Below, in pieces: positions 1 to 8,719 of a stretch of DNA of 64,000 nt. The first letter of the stretch is position 1. Each line of letters starts with the position of its first letter. Below the pieces are notes generated by a model. It worked only from the letters and a program-made list of their open reading frames with translations, had not been told where the DNA came from and did not search any database. Origin of the DNA: Leptospira harrisiae. Its GTDB lineage: Bacteria; Spirochaetota; Leptospiria; Leptospirales; Leptospiraceae. Location of the stretch: assembly GCF_002811945.1 (NCBI RefSeq), contig NZ_NPDX01000005.1:212552-276551 (forward strand), read 5' to 3'. Both the position numbers and the translations under genes were made by a program.

Positions 1-215
1 GATGGTTCTTGGATTTGCACATTATCGATGAAAGCAACTTCTTCCACAAGGTCGTCCAAACTATCAGTTTCTAAATGAGGTGTGAACCAAAAGAGAATGA
101 TGATAGCCTGGAGGAAGGCAGAAATAGCGAGACCAGTCTCAATTCTGTATCTGTCAATGAACCGATGGATTCTTTCGCGTTTGGATCTTTTTTGTGTAAC
201 AACTGTTCCGTTCAC
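1..215 (-). CDS. TonB-like energy transducer, N-terminal part (cut by the window edge)
   Basis: This open frame starts with GTG at 215 and runs off the left edge, so only about 71 residues are seen. They comprise a basic cytoplasmic start (KRSKRERIHRF), one hydrophobic segment (LAISAFLQAIIILFWF) and an acidic stretch. That is the usual N-terminus of a TonB-type protein, which anchors in the inner membrane and carries proton-motive energy to outer-membrane receptors. The GTG lies one base after the stop of the upstream exbD, and the end of that gene supplies the ribosome site AAAGGAAAG. Position directly after exbB-exbD-exbD supports the TonB call. The C-terminal domain that would prove it lies outside the window. 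Confidence 0.6.
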   Translation of the reverse strand, partial: MNGTVVTQKRSKRERIHRFIDRYRIETGLAISAFLQAIIILFWFTPHLETDSLDDLVEEVAFIDNVQIQEP

Positions 216-216
216 G

Positions 217-639
217 TTACTTTCCTTTTAACCCGCCACCTTGAGTGGTCTTGGTAACGAGAGAAACCTTTAAGGCTCCAATCTCTCGGAGAGTTTCGAA
301 AACATTATCCAACTCTTCATAGGTTAGATCTTGATCAGCATGGATCAAAACTTTTAAGTCAGGTGTAGTGGAAATTTTAGCTCTGATTTCACTCATAGCT
401 TCGTTAAGTTCCATCTTCACTGAGTTAAAATAGACAGTTCTCTTTTCATCAGCAGTTAGATAAAGATTGGCAATCTTTTTGTTTAACTGTTCTCCACCAG
501 GAACATCTGGTAAATTGATGGGAAGGTCTGGATCCGAATCTAGTACGGAGGTTACCATAAAGAACACGAGAAGTAAGAAGGCAATGTCTGCCATCGAACT
601 TACGGGAACTGAAGGTGCGACTCTCTTTCTTCGTAACAT
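217..639 (-). CDS. exbD: ExbD/TolR-family biopolymer transport protein (second copy)
   Basis: A 140-residue ExbD/TolR protein, part of the proton-driven motor that energises TonB. The N-terminus has the family pattern [17 protein letters not shown] in a single membrane helix (about residues 14-32). It includes the membrane aspartate that takes part in proton movement. A periplasmic domain of about 100 residues follows. It is the second of two adjacent exbD genes; its ATG lies one base after the stop of the first, so the two are probably translationally coupled. The two proteins are clearly different in sequence and may form a mixed dimer inside the ExbB pore. Confidence 0.9.
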   Translation of the reverse strand: MLRRKRVAPSVPVSSMADIAFLLLVFFMVTSVLDSDPDLPINLPDVPGGEQLNKKIANLYLTADEKRTVYFNSVKMELNEAMSEIRAKISTTPDLKVLIHADQDLTYEELDNVFETLREIGALKVSLVTKTTQGGGLKGK

Positions 640-640
640 A

Positions 641-1060
641 TTATTTCTTCTTTCTCACTGAGATTTTTTCAAATCCACGAAGTTGAACTGCTGATAAAGC
701 ATCCAACATCTTTGCATATTTGGTATCACCGGTTGTAACAATGAGTGCTAGTTTGTTTTTAAGATCCGGGATTTCCATTTGGTTTAGATCATCACGAAAT
801 TCTTTTAAACTAGAATATTCTTTGGTTCCGAATGCTGTGTTACGCATCTTGTATCGATCTTGTGTTACCAAAATTTCATATACATTTTTACGTAAAAAAG
901 GCTGAGGTTCGGATTGTTTGCGAGGAAGGGAAATGTTGAGTCCTTCCTTTACAAAAAATACAGCAGTTACCATAAAAAATACCAAGAGCAGAAAAGCAAT
1001 ATCCGACATGGATGCTGCCGATATCTCCTCTAGTTCTTGTTTTTTCTTTAACTTAATCAT
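641..1060 (-). CDS. exbD: ExbD/TolR-family biopolymer transport protein (first copy)
   Basis: A 139-residue ExbD/TolR protein. After a short charged cytoplasmic tail comes the motif [22 protein letters not shown], which holds the conserved intramembrane aspartate. A periplasmic domain of typical length follows. It sits 20 bases after exbB and directly before the second exbD, all in one direction, so the unit reads exbB-exbD-exbD-tonB. Paired exbD genes are common where one motor serves large outer-membrane receptors. Which receptors are served cannot be told from this window. Confidence 0.9.
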   Translation of the reverse strand: MIKLKKKQELEEISAASMSDIAFLLLVFFMVTAVFFVKEGLNISLPRKQSEPQPFLRKNVYEILVTQDRYKMRNTAFGTKEYSSLKEFRDDLNQMEIPDLKNKLALIVTTGDTKYAKMLDALSAVQLRGFEKISVRKKK

Positions 1061-1080
1061 GGTTAGTTACTTTCCGTCGC

Positions 1081-1920
1081 TTACGCTCTTTTACCGGCTT
1101 TTAGTTTTAAGTATTCTTTGTAGATTTTGTTAGCAGCTTCTTCTACTTCAGAAGTAAAGAATGCAACTCGGCCTTGTAAGTATTGGTAGAATGTCATTGC
1201 AGGAATCGCAACGATAAGACCAGCAGCAGTTGTGATAAGTGCTTCTTTGATACCACCAGCAACCACTTTTGCGTTTACTTGGTCTGCGTTTGCAATCGCA
1301 TCAAATGCGTTGATCATACCAGAAACGGTTCCAAGGAATCCAACGAGTGGGGCAATGGTGGATACTGCAGAAAGAACTGTGAGTCCTTTTTCAAGAAGTG
1401 TCATGACTTCACCAGCTTCTCTTTCGATACCAGATGCAAAAATCTCTGGATCGTTTTGCGAAATTTCCATACCATTTTTTAATACGTCAGTAATTCTTTG
1501 TCCTTCATTTGCTTTTAAGAATTCTTCGACACCATTCATACCAGAAGCATCAATCGCATCTTGTAAGTCTTGGTTGTAACCTTTTCTTACGAGTTTTGCT
1601 GTGAAGAAAAAATACAATCTTTCTAGAATCACACCAAAGCCAACAATAGAAGAAAGTAGGAGTGGCCACATTGACCATCCACCAGTCACAAACAATTTTA
1701 CGAGTCCGATTTCGGAATCTTGTTTTGGTGCTTCCGCAGGAGCTTCGGCTACGGGAGCCTGAGTTTCCGCTGGTGCTTCCGTTGTTTGTGTGGATTCAGT
1801 CGTTGGTGGAGCAGGTGTTGCTTGTGCTTCGATTTTTCCTGCAAGAGTAAAAATTGTGATAAGTAAGGTCACAAAAGACAAAGCGAATTTCTTCTTTGTC
1901 AGGTTACATGAAAAGTTCAT
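1081..1920 (-). CDS. exbB: ExbB/TolQ/MotA-family proton channel with Pro/Ala/Thr-rich N-terminal extension
   Basis: The membrane channel subunit of the TonB motor. An ATG at 1932 is in frame, but its ATGGAG contains the GGAG ribosome site for the ATG at 1920, so 1920 was chosen (279 residues). The protein opens with a signal-peptide-like segment ending near GKIEA. An extracytoplasmic linker rich in Pro, Ala and Thr covers about residues 33-72. A first membrane helix follows, then a cytoplasmic loop, then the conserved ExbB pair of helices ([20 protein letters not shown] and the [13 protein letters not shown] region). Extended N-termini with signal peptides are known in some ExbB proteins. It heads the operon; the 73 bases before 2006 should hold its promoter. 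Confidence 0.9.
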   Translation of the reverse strand: MNFSCNLTKKKFALSFVTLLITIFTLAGKIEAQATPAPPTTESTQTTEAPAETQAPVAEAPAEAPKQDSEIGLVKLFVTGGWSMWPLLLSSIVGFGVILERLYFFFTAKLVRKGYNQDLQDAIDASGMNGVEEFLKANEGQRITDVLKNGMEISQNDPEIFASGIEREAGEVMTLLEKGLTVLSAVSTIAPLVGFLGTVSGMINAFDAIANADQVNAKVVAGGIKEALITTAAGLIVAIPAMTFYQYLQGRVAFFTSEVEEAANKIYKEYLKLKAGKRA

Positions 1921-2005
1921 GAATGTCTCCATATCTAATTGATATGTTTCAAATCTAGAATATCCTTGTTACATTTAGATTACAGGGGAATGACAAAGAA
2001 GGAAA

Positions 2006-2782
2006 TTAGAGGGAGGAGAAGATCTCTTTCAGTTTGGGAATGCCTTCTAAAAACAAAGCAGGACCTGGTTGTAATATAATGCTTGGGTCTAGCTCAAAGA
2101 TTTTATTGGATTTGATAAAGTTTGTGGATAACCATTCGGGTTTGTTCCGCACCCAGTCCCAGTCCATTGCCTTTCCACACCAAGAACCTATGTAAACATC
2201 GGGATTGGCATCCTTCACATCCGTAGCGGTAATGATTCGGTCTTTAGCAAGTTTACGATCTTTTAAGTGGGAAAAACAATCTTCGCCACCCGCTAGTGTG
2301 ATTGCTTCGCTCACCCATTGGATTCCAGTGATAATGGGTTCATCCCATTCTTGAAAAAAAACTTTTGGTTTGTGGGTTTTGGATTCGTTTTCCTTTTCCC
2401 AAGAATGTATCTTACGTTTCCAATCATCGATCAGATTTTTTGCCTTTTCTGATTGGCCCACAAGGTTACCAAGCATTTGCATATTGGATAAAATTTCTGT
2501 TATCGATCTTTGGTTGAAGATTAGAACGTTTAACCCTCGTTCAATGAGATCTTTGGCAAGTTGGGATTGGATGTCAGAAAAACCAATGACGAGATCTGGT
2601 TCGAGAGCCGTGATTTTTTTTACGTTCCCACTGATAAAGGCAGAGACTTTGGTTTTTTCTTCTTTGGCTCTTGGTGGGCGTTCGGTATAAACAGAGATTC
2701 CTACGATTCGTTTTTCTTCTCCCAAGAGATACAACATCTCTGTGGGTTCTTCAGTGAGACAAATGATTCTTTCTGGGCCCAT
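2006..2782 (-). CDS. BtuF/FepB-type periplasmic-binding-protein domain, apparently without signal peptide
   Basis: A 258-residue protein with the fold of ABC-transporter binding proteins for vitamin B12 or ferric siderophores. Visible features are RIICLTEEPTEMLYLLG near the start, the segment KKITALEPDLVIGFSDIQ, and a C-terminal half with the usual lobe pattern. No signal peptide or lipobox is present, because the protein starts directly with the first strand. That differs from true BtuF and fits the cytosolic cobalamin-binding-like proteins often annotated in bacteria. No permease or ATPase gene is next to it. The gene is followed (in its upstream direction) by ktrA with a 3-base gap, so it may be the last gene of that transcript. 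Confidence 0.7.
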   Translation of the reverse strand: MGPERIICLTEEPTEMLYLLGEEKRIVGISVYTERPPRAKEEKTKVSAFISGNVKKITALEPDLVIGFSDIQSQLAKDLIERGLNVLIFNQRSITEILSNMQMLGNLVGQSEKAKNLIDDWKRKIHSWEKENESKTHKPKVFFQEWDEPIITGIQWVSEAITLAGGEDCFSHLKDRKLAKDRIITATDVKDANPDVYIGSWCGKAMDWDWVRNKPEWLSTNFIKSNKIFELDPSIILQPGPALFLEGIPKLKEIFSSL

Positions 2783-2785
2783 ACT

Positions 2786-3481
2786 TTAAGTTTCCAAAAA
2801 ACGAGCCAGATCGGATTGGGATCCAAAGAGAACAATCACATCATCTTCTTTGAGGATTGTATTTCCATGTGGGATTCCTAAAATTTTTTCTGATTTAGAA
2901 TCGGATGCTCGTTTGGTTTCTTTATTGATCGTGGGGCGTTTGATGGTAATGACATTGATATTGTATTTATGACGTAAGTCAGCATCAGCGATGGTATGAT
3001 TAATATAACGTTTTGGTACAGTGACTTCCACCACACTGTATTCATCAGAAAGTAAAAAACTAGAACGCATTCCGGAAAAAGATAATGTTTCGGCCATACT
3101 CCTTGCCGCTTTTTCTTCTGGATTAAACAAATCTTTGATTCCAAGAAGTTCCAAAACTTTCATTTGTAGTTCCGTTTGGTAACGAGCGTAAATATTTTTA
3201 ACACCACATTTTTTTAAACTATCAGCACAAATAATGGATGTTTCAAAATCGTCGGCAAGTGCAATGACTGCATAATCCACATCAACAATTCCTTGAGAAC
3301 GTAATGCATGTTCGTCAGTGGCATCCAAGGTAACAGCAATCGTTACATAATCTTTTATGGAATCAATGACCATGGGATCTTTATCAATTGCTATGACTTC
3401 ATGCCCATCATCAAAAAGATAACGAACAAATAACTTTCCAAAACTTCCAATACCGATGACTGCTATTTTTTTTCTTTGCAT
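2786..3481 (-). CDS. ktrA: TrkA/KtrA-type RCK subunit of a potassium uptake system
   Basis: A 231-residue cytosolic gating subunit for the neighbouring K+ channel. The N-terminal Rossmann domain shows the nucleotide-binding motif GIGSFG (G10, G12, G15) and an acidic residue at the end of the second strand (VIAIDKD). The C-terminal part, from about residue 140, is the TrkA-C domain that binds a small ligand such as a dinucleotide. A single RCK unit rather than two matches KtrA and not classical TrkA. The stop of the channel gene lies 9 bases upstream, so the two are co-transcribed. Confidence 0.88.
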   Translation of the reverse strand: MQRKKIAVIGIGSFGKLFVRYLFDDGHEVIAIDKDPMVIDSIKDYVTIAVTLDATDEHALRSQGIVDVDYAVIALADDFETSIICADSLKKCGVKNIYARYQTELQMKVLELLGIKDLFNPEEKAARSMAETLSFSGMRSSFLLSDEYSVVEVTVPKRYINHTIADADLRHKYNINVITIKRPTINKETKRASDSKSEKILGIPHGNTILKEDDVIVLFGSQSDLARFLET

Positions 3482-3489
3482 ACCAAACT

Positions 3490-5307
3490 TTAACCTACAA
3501 CCACATATTCTTTTGGATATTCATACGAGATACGATCTACTTTTTTAGAGACTGCCACAAGCAGAGTTAAAATTCCCACTCTTCCAACAAACATAACCGT
3601 ACAAATGATAATTTTACCGTAATCACTTAAATGTGGAGTGAGGCCACGAGTGAGACCGACTGTTCCAAAGGCAGAAACCACTTCATAACATAAATCGATA
3701 AAATTAGCATTTTCGGTGAGTAACAAACAAAAGATGGCAACAAAGATAACAAATAAAGAAAGAACAATCGTGGCGCTGGCTCTTGCAATCGAAGAATTAG
3801 CAATCGTTCGGTGGTCAATTTCCATTCTATCTTTCCCACGAATTTCATTGGTTATGTTTAATAAGGAGATGGCAAAGGTTGTGGTTTTGATTCCACCACC
3901 TGTAGATACAGGAGAGGCTCCCACCCACATCAAAAAAAATGAAATAAAAGTGATAGGAAATCCCATTTGGCTTAAATCTAAAGTATTAAATCCAGCGGTC
4001 CTTGTAGTGACCGAATAAAACAAAGAATGAAAGATTTGTTCGGATGTGGTTAAACCTTTTAAACTTGAATTCTGTTCTAAAAAATAATACGATACCCAAC
4101 CGAATAACAGAAGGCAACCGGTCGTCCAAAATACTAATTTAGAGGTCACGGACCATCGAAACTTAAAATCAAAAGGATTGGAAAGTTTGGTTCTAATTTG
4201 GAATAAGACGGGAAATCCAAGTCCACCCAGAACAATCAGAAACATAATCACTGATAAAAATCCTTCGGATCTTTGGAAGGCTTCTGTAGCGAGTCCATTT
4301 GGTAACAAACTAAAACCTGCATTACAAAAAGCAGAAATGGAATGAAAGATGGAATAATAAATTTTTTCAGAGAGGGCGATCGGAAAGTTCTCTGGAAAAC
4401 TATAAAATAATAAGATCGCTCCAATAGATTCAATGACAAGGGTTTGAATCGTGATTTGTTTTAAAATTTCTTTGGCCCGGCCCATCGTTTCTTCAGAAAG
4501 AAGGTCTTTGATCATCATCGTATCACTGACAGAAACTTTTCCGGCAAGGAAGATGGAAAAAAAACTGGTTAAGGTCATAAGTCCTAGCCCACCTACTTGG
4601 ATGAGCAGCAATACAATCAATTGTCCAGTCAAAGTAAAACTAGAACTAATATCGACAGTCGAAAGTCCTGTCACACAAGTGGCGCTGATCGTTGTGAATA
4701 GAATATCAATAGAAGGAACACTTCCATTTGTCGATTTTGGAAAATGTAAAAAACAAACTCCGAGTAAAATGATAAATGCAAAAGAAGATACAAATACGAT
4801 GGAAGGATTTAATTTTCGGGATTCATGGTTTCTGGAGAGCCGATAGAAATGGGCTAAATTGGAAAACAAAAACAAAATTTGGTTGGCTGATAAAAAGATA
4901 AGTGTAGTATCATCCCCGGAAATATGATAGGACTTCAAAATTGAAACTATATTTTTTTCATATATAAATTCTAGTCCTAACATCAGTAAAATGATGAGTT
5001 CTATTTTGTGAATGGAAACATATTCTTTCCAACGTTTGTTTGTAAAAATTAAATGAACAGATTCATAGAAAATAAAAAAGGATACTAAAGTTCGAATCGA
5101 TAGAGTCACATACGCTTTCCAACTTTCTGGATAATAAAATCCAAAATCTAAAATTAAAATGGTAACTGACAAAAATCCAAAAAGAATATAGAAAGTTCTT
5201 CCCATCCAACGGAAGTGTTCTATATAAAACTTTCGAATTTCGAATCTTTGGATTTGTAAATAAATAAAAAATCGTGTTAGAAAAACGAAGTATCGTTTGA
5301 GTTTCAA
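3490..5307 (-). CDS. ktrB: TrkH/KtrB-family potassium channel/transporter
   Basis: A 605-residue integral membrane protein of the Trk/Ktr/HKT family, the K+-translocating subunit paired with the downstream RCK gene. Four membrane-pore-membrane repeats are visible, with filter-like segments such as SATCVTGLSTVD, CNAGFSLLPNG, TTRTAGFNTLDL and VSAFGTVGLTRGL. An N-terminal block with extra helices precedes them. The start is TTG at 5307, which overlaps the TGA of the preceding gene (TTGA). A later ATG (about residue 35) is possible, but the overlap and the continuous basic N-terminus favour TTG. Uptake is probably sodium- or proton-coupled, as in the family. Confidence 0.88.
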   Translation of the reverse strand: MKLKRYFVFLTRFFIYLQIQRFEIRKFYIEHFRWMGRTFYILFGFLSVTILILDFGFYYPESWKAYVTLSIRTLVSFFIFYESVHLIFTNKRWKEYVSIHKIELIILLMLGLEFIYEKNIVSILKSYHISGDDTTLIFLSANQILFLFSNLAHFYRLSRNHESRKLNPSIVFVSSFAFIILLGVCFLHFPKSTNGSVPSIDILFTTISATCVTGLSTVDISSSFTLTGQLIVLLLIQVGGLGLMTLTSFFSIFLAGKVSVSDTMMIKDLLSEETMGRAKEILKQITIQTLVIESIGAILLFYSFPENFPIALSEKIYYSIFHSISAFCNAGFSLLPNGLATEAFQRSEGFLSVIMFLIVLGGLGFPVLFQIRTKLSNPFDFKFRWSVTSKLVFWTTGCLLLFGWVSYYFLEQNSSLKGLTTSEQIFHSLFYSVTTRTAGFNTLDLSQMGFPITFISFFLMWVGASPVSTGGGIKTTTFAISLLNITNEIRGKDRMEIDHRTIANSSIARASATIVLSLFVIFVAIFCLLLTENANFIDLCYEVVSAFGTVGLTRGLTPHLSDYGKIIICTVMFVGRVGILTLLVAVSKKVDRISYEYPKEYVVVG

Positions 5308-5990
5308 GGGAAAACGTCAGCCACTTGTTTTTTCTTTTCTCGGTGTTCTTCCAATCTTTGTCTATCTGCATAAACATTTGCTCCAGAAAGACCAGTGGAG
5401 CCACCAATCATAATGATACTTCCAGCAATCGTTTTTTCAACGGCAAATACGGAAGCCACTGCTGCAGATGCTCCTAAAGCAAACGGGAAGGTTAAAAAGA
5501 AAATGATATAAGCCCTTCGAAATTTTGTTTCTTCGTAGACGGCATCTTCATCAAATTCTTCTTTTTGTTTTTTCTTTAATTCTTGTTTGACTCTACTTTT
5601 TTGTAATTGGTTTTGTAGGGCTTGTTCGTTGATTTCCCCGGTGAGTGGGTTGATTGGTAAATTTTGAGAACCAGTTAAATTATAAGGATTTGCTGCGGAT
5701 TGGCTTGTGTTGGAAGTGGTTCTGGAATTCATTAAGGCACCAGCTCCCGGAATGGATTCAATCCCGCTGTATTGGGTTTTCACATTTTTAGGCGTTGCAA
5801 GAACTGGAGTTTCAAACTTGGGAGGAAGTGTCACATCCTGTAAAACATTGGATTCAGGATCGGATTTCGGAAGATTTCTTAGATCATAGTTATTTGTGTC
5901 ATAAAAACCTTCTTTAGTTTGTCCAAAGAGAGGTCCCATTGCCAAAGAAAATACAATCATCGGCACAAATACTTGGGAAAAAATCCGCAT
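5304..5990 (-). CDS. Unrecognised exported membrane protein upstream of ktrB
   Basis: I do not recognise this 228-residue protein. It begins with a signal peptide (MRIFSQVFVPMIVFSLAMG, cleavage probably after LFG or GQ). A low-complexity Asn/Thr/Pro-rich region follows, then a charged, coiled-coil-like stretch (LQKSRVKQELKKKQKEEFDE, about residues 130-150). Two hydrophobic helices (about 160-205) and a basic tail end the protein. Its TGA overlaps the TTG start of ktrB, so the two are translated together. A link to the potassium channel is possible but is inference only. Confidence 0.7.
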   Translation of the reverse strand: MRIFSQVFVPMIVFSLAMGPLFGQTKEGFYDTNNYDLRNLPKSDPESNVLQDVTLPPKFETPVLATPKNVKTQYSGIESIPGAGALMNSRTTSNTSQSAANPYNLTGSQNLPINPLTGEINEQALQNQLQKSRVKQELKKKQKEEFDEDAVYEETKFRRAYIIFFLTFPFALGASAAVASVFAVEKTIAGSIIMIGGSTGLSGANVYADRQRLEEHREKKKQVADVFP

Positions 5991-6020
5991 ACATTCCAGT
6001 TTACCTAATCTCTGTCAGGG

Positions 6021-7331
6021 TCAATCCAATTCACGCCCGGAAAGTTTGGTGGATCTGTAGGAAAAAGACTTTTCCCGGATGGTTTCCAATTCTTTTTCAG
6101 AAACTCCTGCCGTATGTGCATGTCCATATTCCTCAGGCATTGTGGTTCCAAATAAACCTGGGTCATCTGAACCGATAGCGAGTTTGATATCGTTTTGCAG
6201 AAACCTTGTGATAGGGTGATCAATATGCGATTCCAACATCCCAATGTATAAATTAGAAGAAGGGCAACATTCAATCACAGACTCTGTTTGTGCTACTTTA
6301 GACATAACAAAGTTTTGGAAAGTGTGGAGGTATTGGGACTGGGTCACATCAAAAGGGATTTTTAAAAGTTCGGAATCTGGTTTGGTTTTTAGTTCCCTTC
6401 GTTTGAGTTCGAGTTCTTCTTTTGGATAAAAAGGACCAAAACTTGTAATCTCTTCATAAGATTCCAATTCGCATTCAATTTGGTCCTTGGCCTCCGATAC
6501 AAGTTCAGTCCTTTCATCTCCCAAAAAATAATCGGAATCAATTCCCAATGCCAATGCATGACCCAGTCTATGGGCACCATTCAAAGCGGATTCCAAAACC
6601 CAACGCGTTGCAGAGAAGGGAGTTTTATCTCTAAAACTTTCGCCCACATGGTATAGGATTGATAAGGCAGTGTTTGGTTCTGCTTGGTTATCTTTGATTA
6701 CGGATTGAAAAAAAGATTTTTTATCTTTTGGTGGATGTCCTTCTTCAATATGACAGAAGTCAATACCCACAAGTCCATTGCGAATGACGGAATCTTTTTC
6801 CATCCAGTTCTTCATCCAATCATAATGCCTTTCAAAGTTGATATCTCTATGTAAAGACATCACAAGTTTTGATTGGATGGTTTTTCCTTCTTTTTTCGCA
6901 GAGTTTTCGCCTTTGGAAAGCCCTTCCAAACAAGCCATTAGTTTGCTATAAAAACTTTCTTTTGGTTCTTCTTTACCAAACATCAAACGATATTCGGCAT
7001 AACTGATATCATCCAAACTATTAGATAATACTACATCATGAGTTACTTCTGTAATTTCTCTTTCATCAAACTTTACAAGTGCGATGATGAGATTGAACTT
7101 TGCTTGAAAATGTAAAAAAGGAGCCTTTTCCCGAAAGTGATAGAGTTTGGAAAAATTTTTTATGTCAGCATAATCTTCAAAAAAAGTCGAAGGTCGAATT
7201 TTTATCCCATATGCTTTTTCATAAGAATCTAAATAGAGATGCCATCTAGGTTCTGGGTTATTTTTACCAATTCGATACAAAGTTTCAGGGGGTAAACATC
7301 CATAAAGGTGGTTGTGTAGATCGCAATACAT
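6021..7331 (-). CDS. Adenosine deaminase-family amidohydrolase
   Basis: A 436-residue metal-dependent deaminase of the adenosine/AMP deaminase family. The metal- and substrate-binding motifs are all present. HNH at residues 6-8 is the first strand, YHVGE is a variant of the HAGE motif, and RLGHAL holds another metal histidine. CCPSSNLYIG and GSDDPGLFGT complete the site. It is longer than standard adenosine deaminase (about 340 residues) because of inserted helical segments in the middle. The HxH motif so close to the N-terminus fixes the start at 7331. It would act in purine salvage in the cytoplasm, although the exact substrate is not certain. The MATE gene diverges only 17 bases away. Confidence 0.82.
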   Translation of the reverse strand: MYCDLHNHLYGCLPPETLYRIGKNNPEPRWHLYLDSYEKAYGIKIRPSTFFEDYADIKNFSKLYHFREKAPFLHFQAKFNLIIALVKFDEREITEVTHDVVLSNSLDDISYAEYRLMFGKEEPKESFYSKLMACLEGLSKGENSAKKEGKTIQSKLVMSLHRDINFERHYDWMKNWMEKDSVIRNGLVGIDFCHIEEGHPPKDKKSFFQSVIKDNQAEPNTALSILYHVGESFRDKTPFSATRWVLESALNGAHRLGHALALGIDSDYFLGDERTELVSEAKDQIECELESYEEITSFGPFYPKEELELKRRELKTKPDSELLKIPFDVTQSQYLHTFQNFVMSKVAQTESVIECCPSSNLYIGMLESHIDHPITRFLQNDIKLAIGSDDPGLFGTTMPEEYGHAHTAGVSEKELETIREKSFSYRSTKLSGRELD

Positions 7332-7348
7332 ATAAGAATGACAAAACT

Positions 7349-8704
7349 ATGCTTCACAAAATTAGACGCATCTTGAAGCCAACTCGATTGAATCAGAAAA
7401 TTCTTGGATTAGCAATCCCAGTTTTTTTTGGAATGATCAGTTATACAGCCATTATGGTGGCAGACACTGCCATGGTAGGAAAATTAGGTGAGGTTCCGCT
7501 TGCCGCTGTGGGATTTGGTGGAATGGTTTATTTTTCCATCTTTGCCTTTCTTATGGGTGGATCTATGGCCGTTCAAATCATCGTAGCACGTCGATTTGGC
7601 GAAAAAAATGAAAGAGGAGTCGGAATTACCTTAGTTAATTCTGTTTATTTGTCCTTAATATTAGGATCTTTATTGTCTTATTTCGGATTCCATTACGCCC
7701 CACAATTTATGGGTTGGATTGGAGATGATCCGCAAGTCATTGAAGTGGCGGGAGTCTATCTCTCCTATCGATTTATAGGAACTGTTCTCTTTTTCGTTGG
7801 ATTCGCCTTACGTGGATTTTTTGATGGAATTGGAATTGTACAAGTGGGGATGATTTCTTCCATTTTAGCTGCTGTCACAAATATCTTTTTTAATTGGTTA
7901 CTGATTTTTGGAAACTGGGGTTTCCCAGCTTGGGGAGTGAAGGGTGCGGCCATTGCTTCTAGTTTATCTTCTATCCCATCTCTATTAGTTGTGGTGTTTT
8001 ATTTTTTCCGCAAAGATGTAATCAAATTCTTTAAGTATCAAATCTTCACTCCAAGTTTTGAAATCATCAAAGAACTTTGTATGGTTGGATTTGCGCCTGC
8101 TGTAGAGGGAACACTCGTTAACTTTGCATTTTCTGGTTTTTATAAAATTGCAGGTATGATTAGTACAACCACTCTTGCTTCTGCGAGCGTTGTATTAACA
8201 TGTCTTAGTTTATCTTTTATGCCTGGTTTTTCTTTTGGAATTGCAGCCACTACCATTCTTGGTCAATCAATGGGACAAGGAAAACTTCGATTGGCATATG
8301 AAGGAACCATGCGTTCAGCAACTTTTTCAGCGATTGTGATGGGTTCTATGGGACTCTTTTTTATTATTGGCGGACCTTGGCTTATTGGGCTTTTTACCGA
8401 TGTACCTGCTGTTGCCAAAGAAGCATATCCTGCACTTTGTATTGTTGCCCTCATTCAAATAGGTGATGCCTATCATATGGTGATTGGTTCAGCACTTCGT
8501 AGTGCGGGGATGATGTACTATGTGATGTTTGTTTATCTCATCGTATCCTTCCTCATTATGTTGCCATTGGCATATTTATTCGGGATTGTCCTAGCATGGG
8601 GAACGATTGGAATCTGGTCTGCGTTTTTTATTTGGATTTTACTCATGGCAGTGCTTTTTGTCGGAAAATTTCGTAAGAAGGAGTGGGTGAACATACGAAT
8701 TTAA
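7349..8704 (+). CDS. MATE-family multidrug/toxin efflux transporter
   Basis: A 451-residue, 12-helix membrane protein of the MATE family, which exports cationic drugs or metabolites with Na+ or H+ antiport. Typical elements include AIPVFFGMISYTAIMVADTA in helix 1, the ADTAMVGKLGEVPLAAVG motif and the matching half in the second repeat (SFGIAATTILGQSMGQG). An ATG at 7338 is out of frame, so the ATG at 7349 is used. The gap to the divergent deaminase gene is 17 bases, so any promoter must lie inside that gene. The patatin gene follows after 15 bases. Confidence 0.88.
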   Translation: MLHKIRRILKPTRLNQKILGLAIPVFFGMISYTAIMVADTAMVGKLGEVPLAAVGFGGMVYFSIFAFLMGGSMAVQIIVARRFGEKNERGVGITLVNSVYLSLILGSLLSYFGFHYAPQFMGWIGDDPQVIEVAGVYLSYRFIGTVLFFVGFALRGFFDGIGIVQVGMISSILAAVTNIFFNWLLIFGNWGFPAWGVKGAAIASSLSSIPSLLVVVFYFFRKDVIKFFKYQIFTPSFEIIKELCMVGFAPAVEGTLVNFAFSGFYKIAGMISTTTLASASVVLTCLSLSFMPGFSFGIAATTILGQSMGQGKLRLAYEGTMRSATFSAIVMGSMGLFFIIGGPWLIGLFTDVPAVAKEAYPALCIVALIQIGDAYHMVIGSALRSAGMMYYVMFVYLIVSFLIMLPLAYLFGIVLAWGTIGIWSAFFIWILLMAVLFVGKFRKKEWVNIRI

Positions 8705-8719
8705 TAGAACGAGGGGAAA

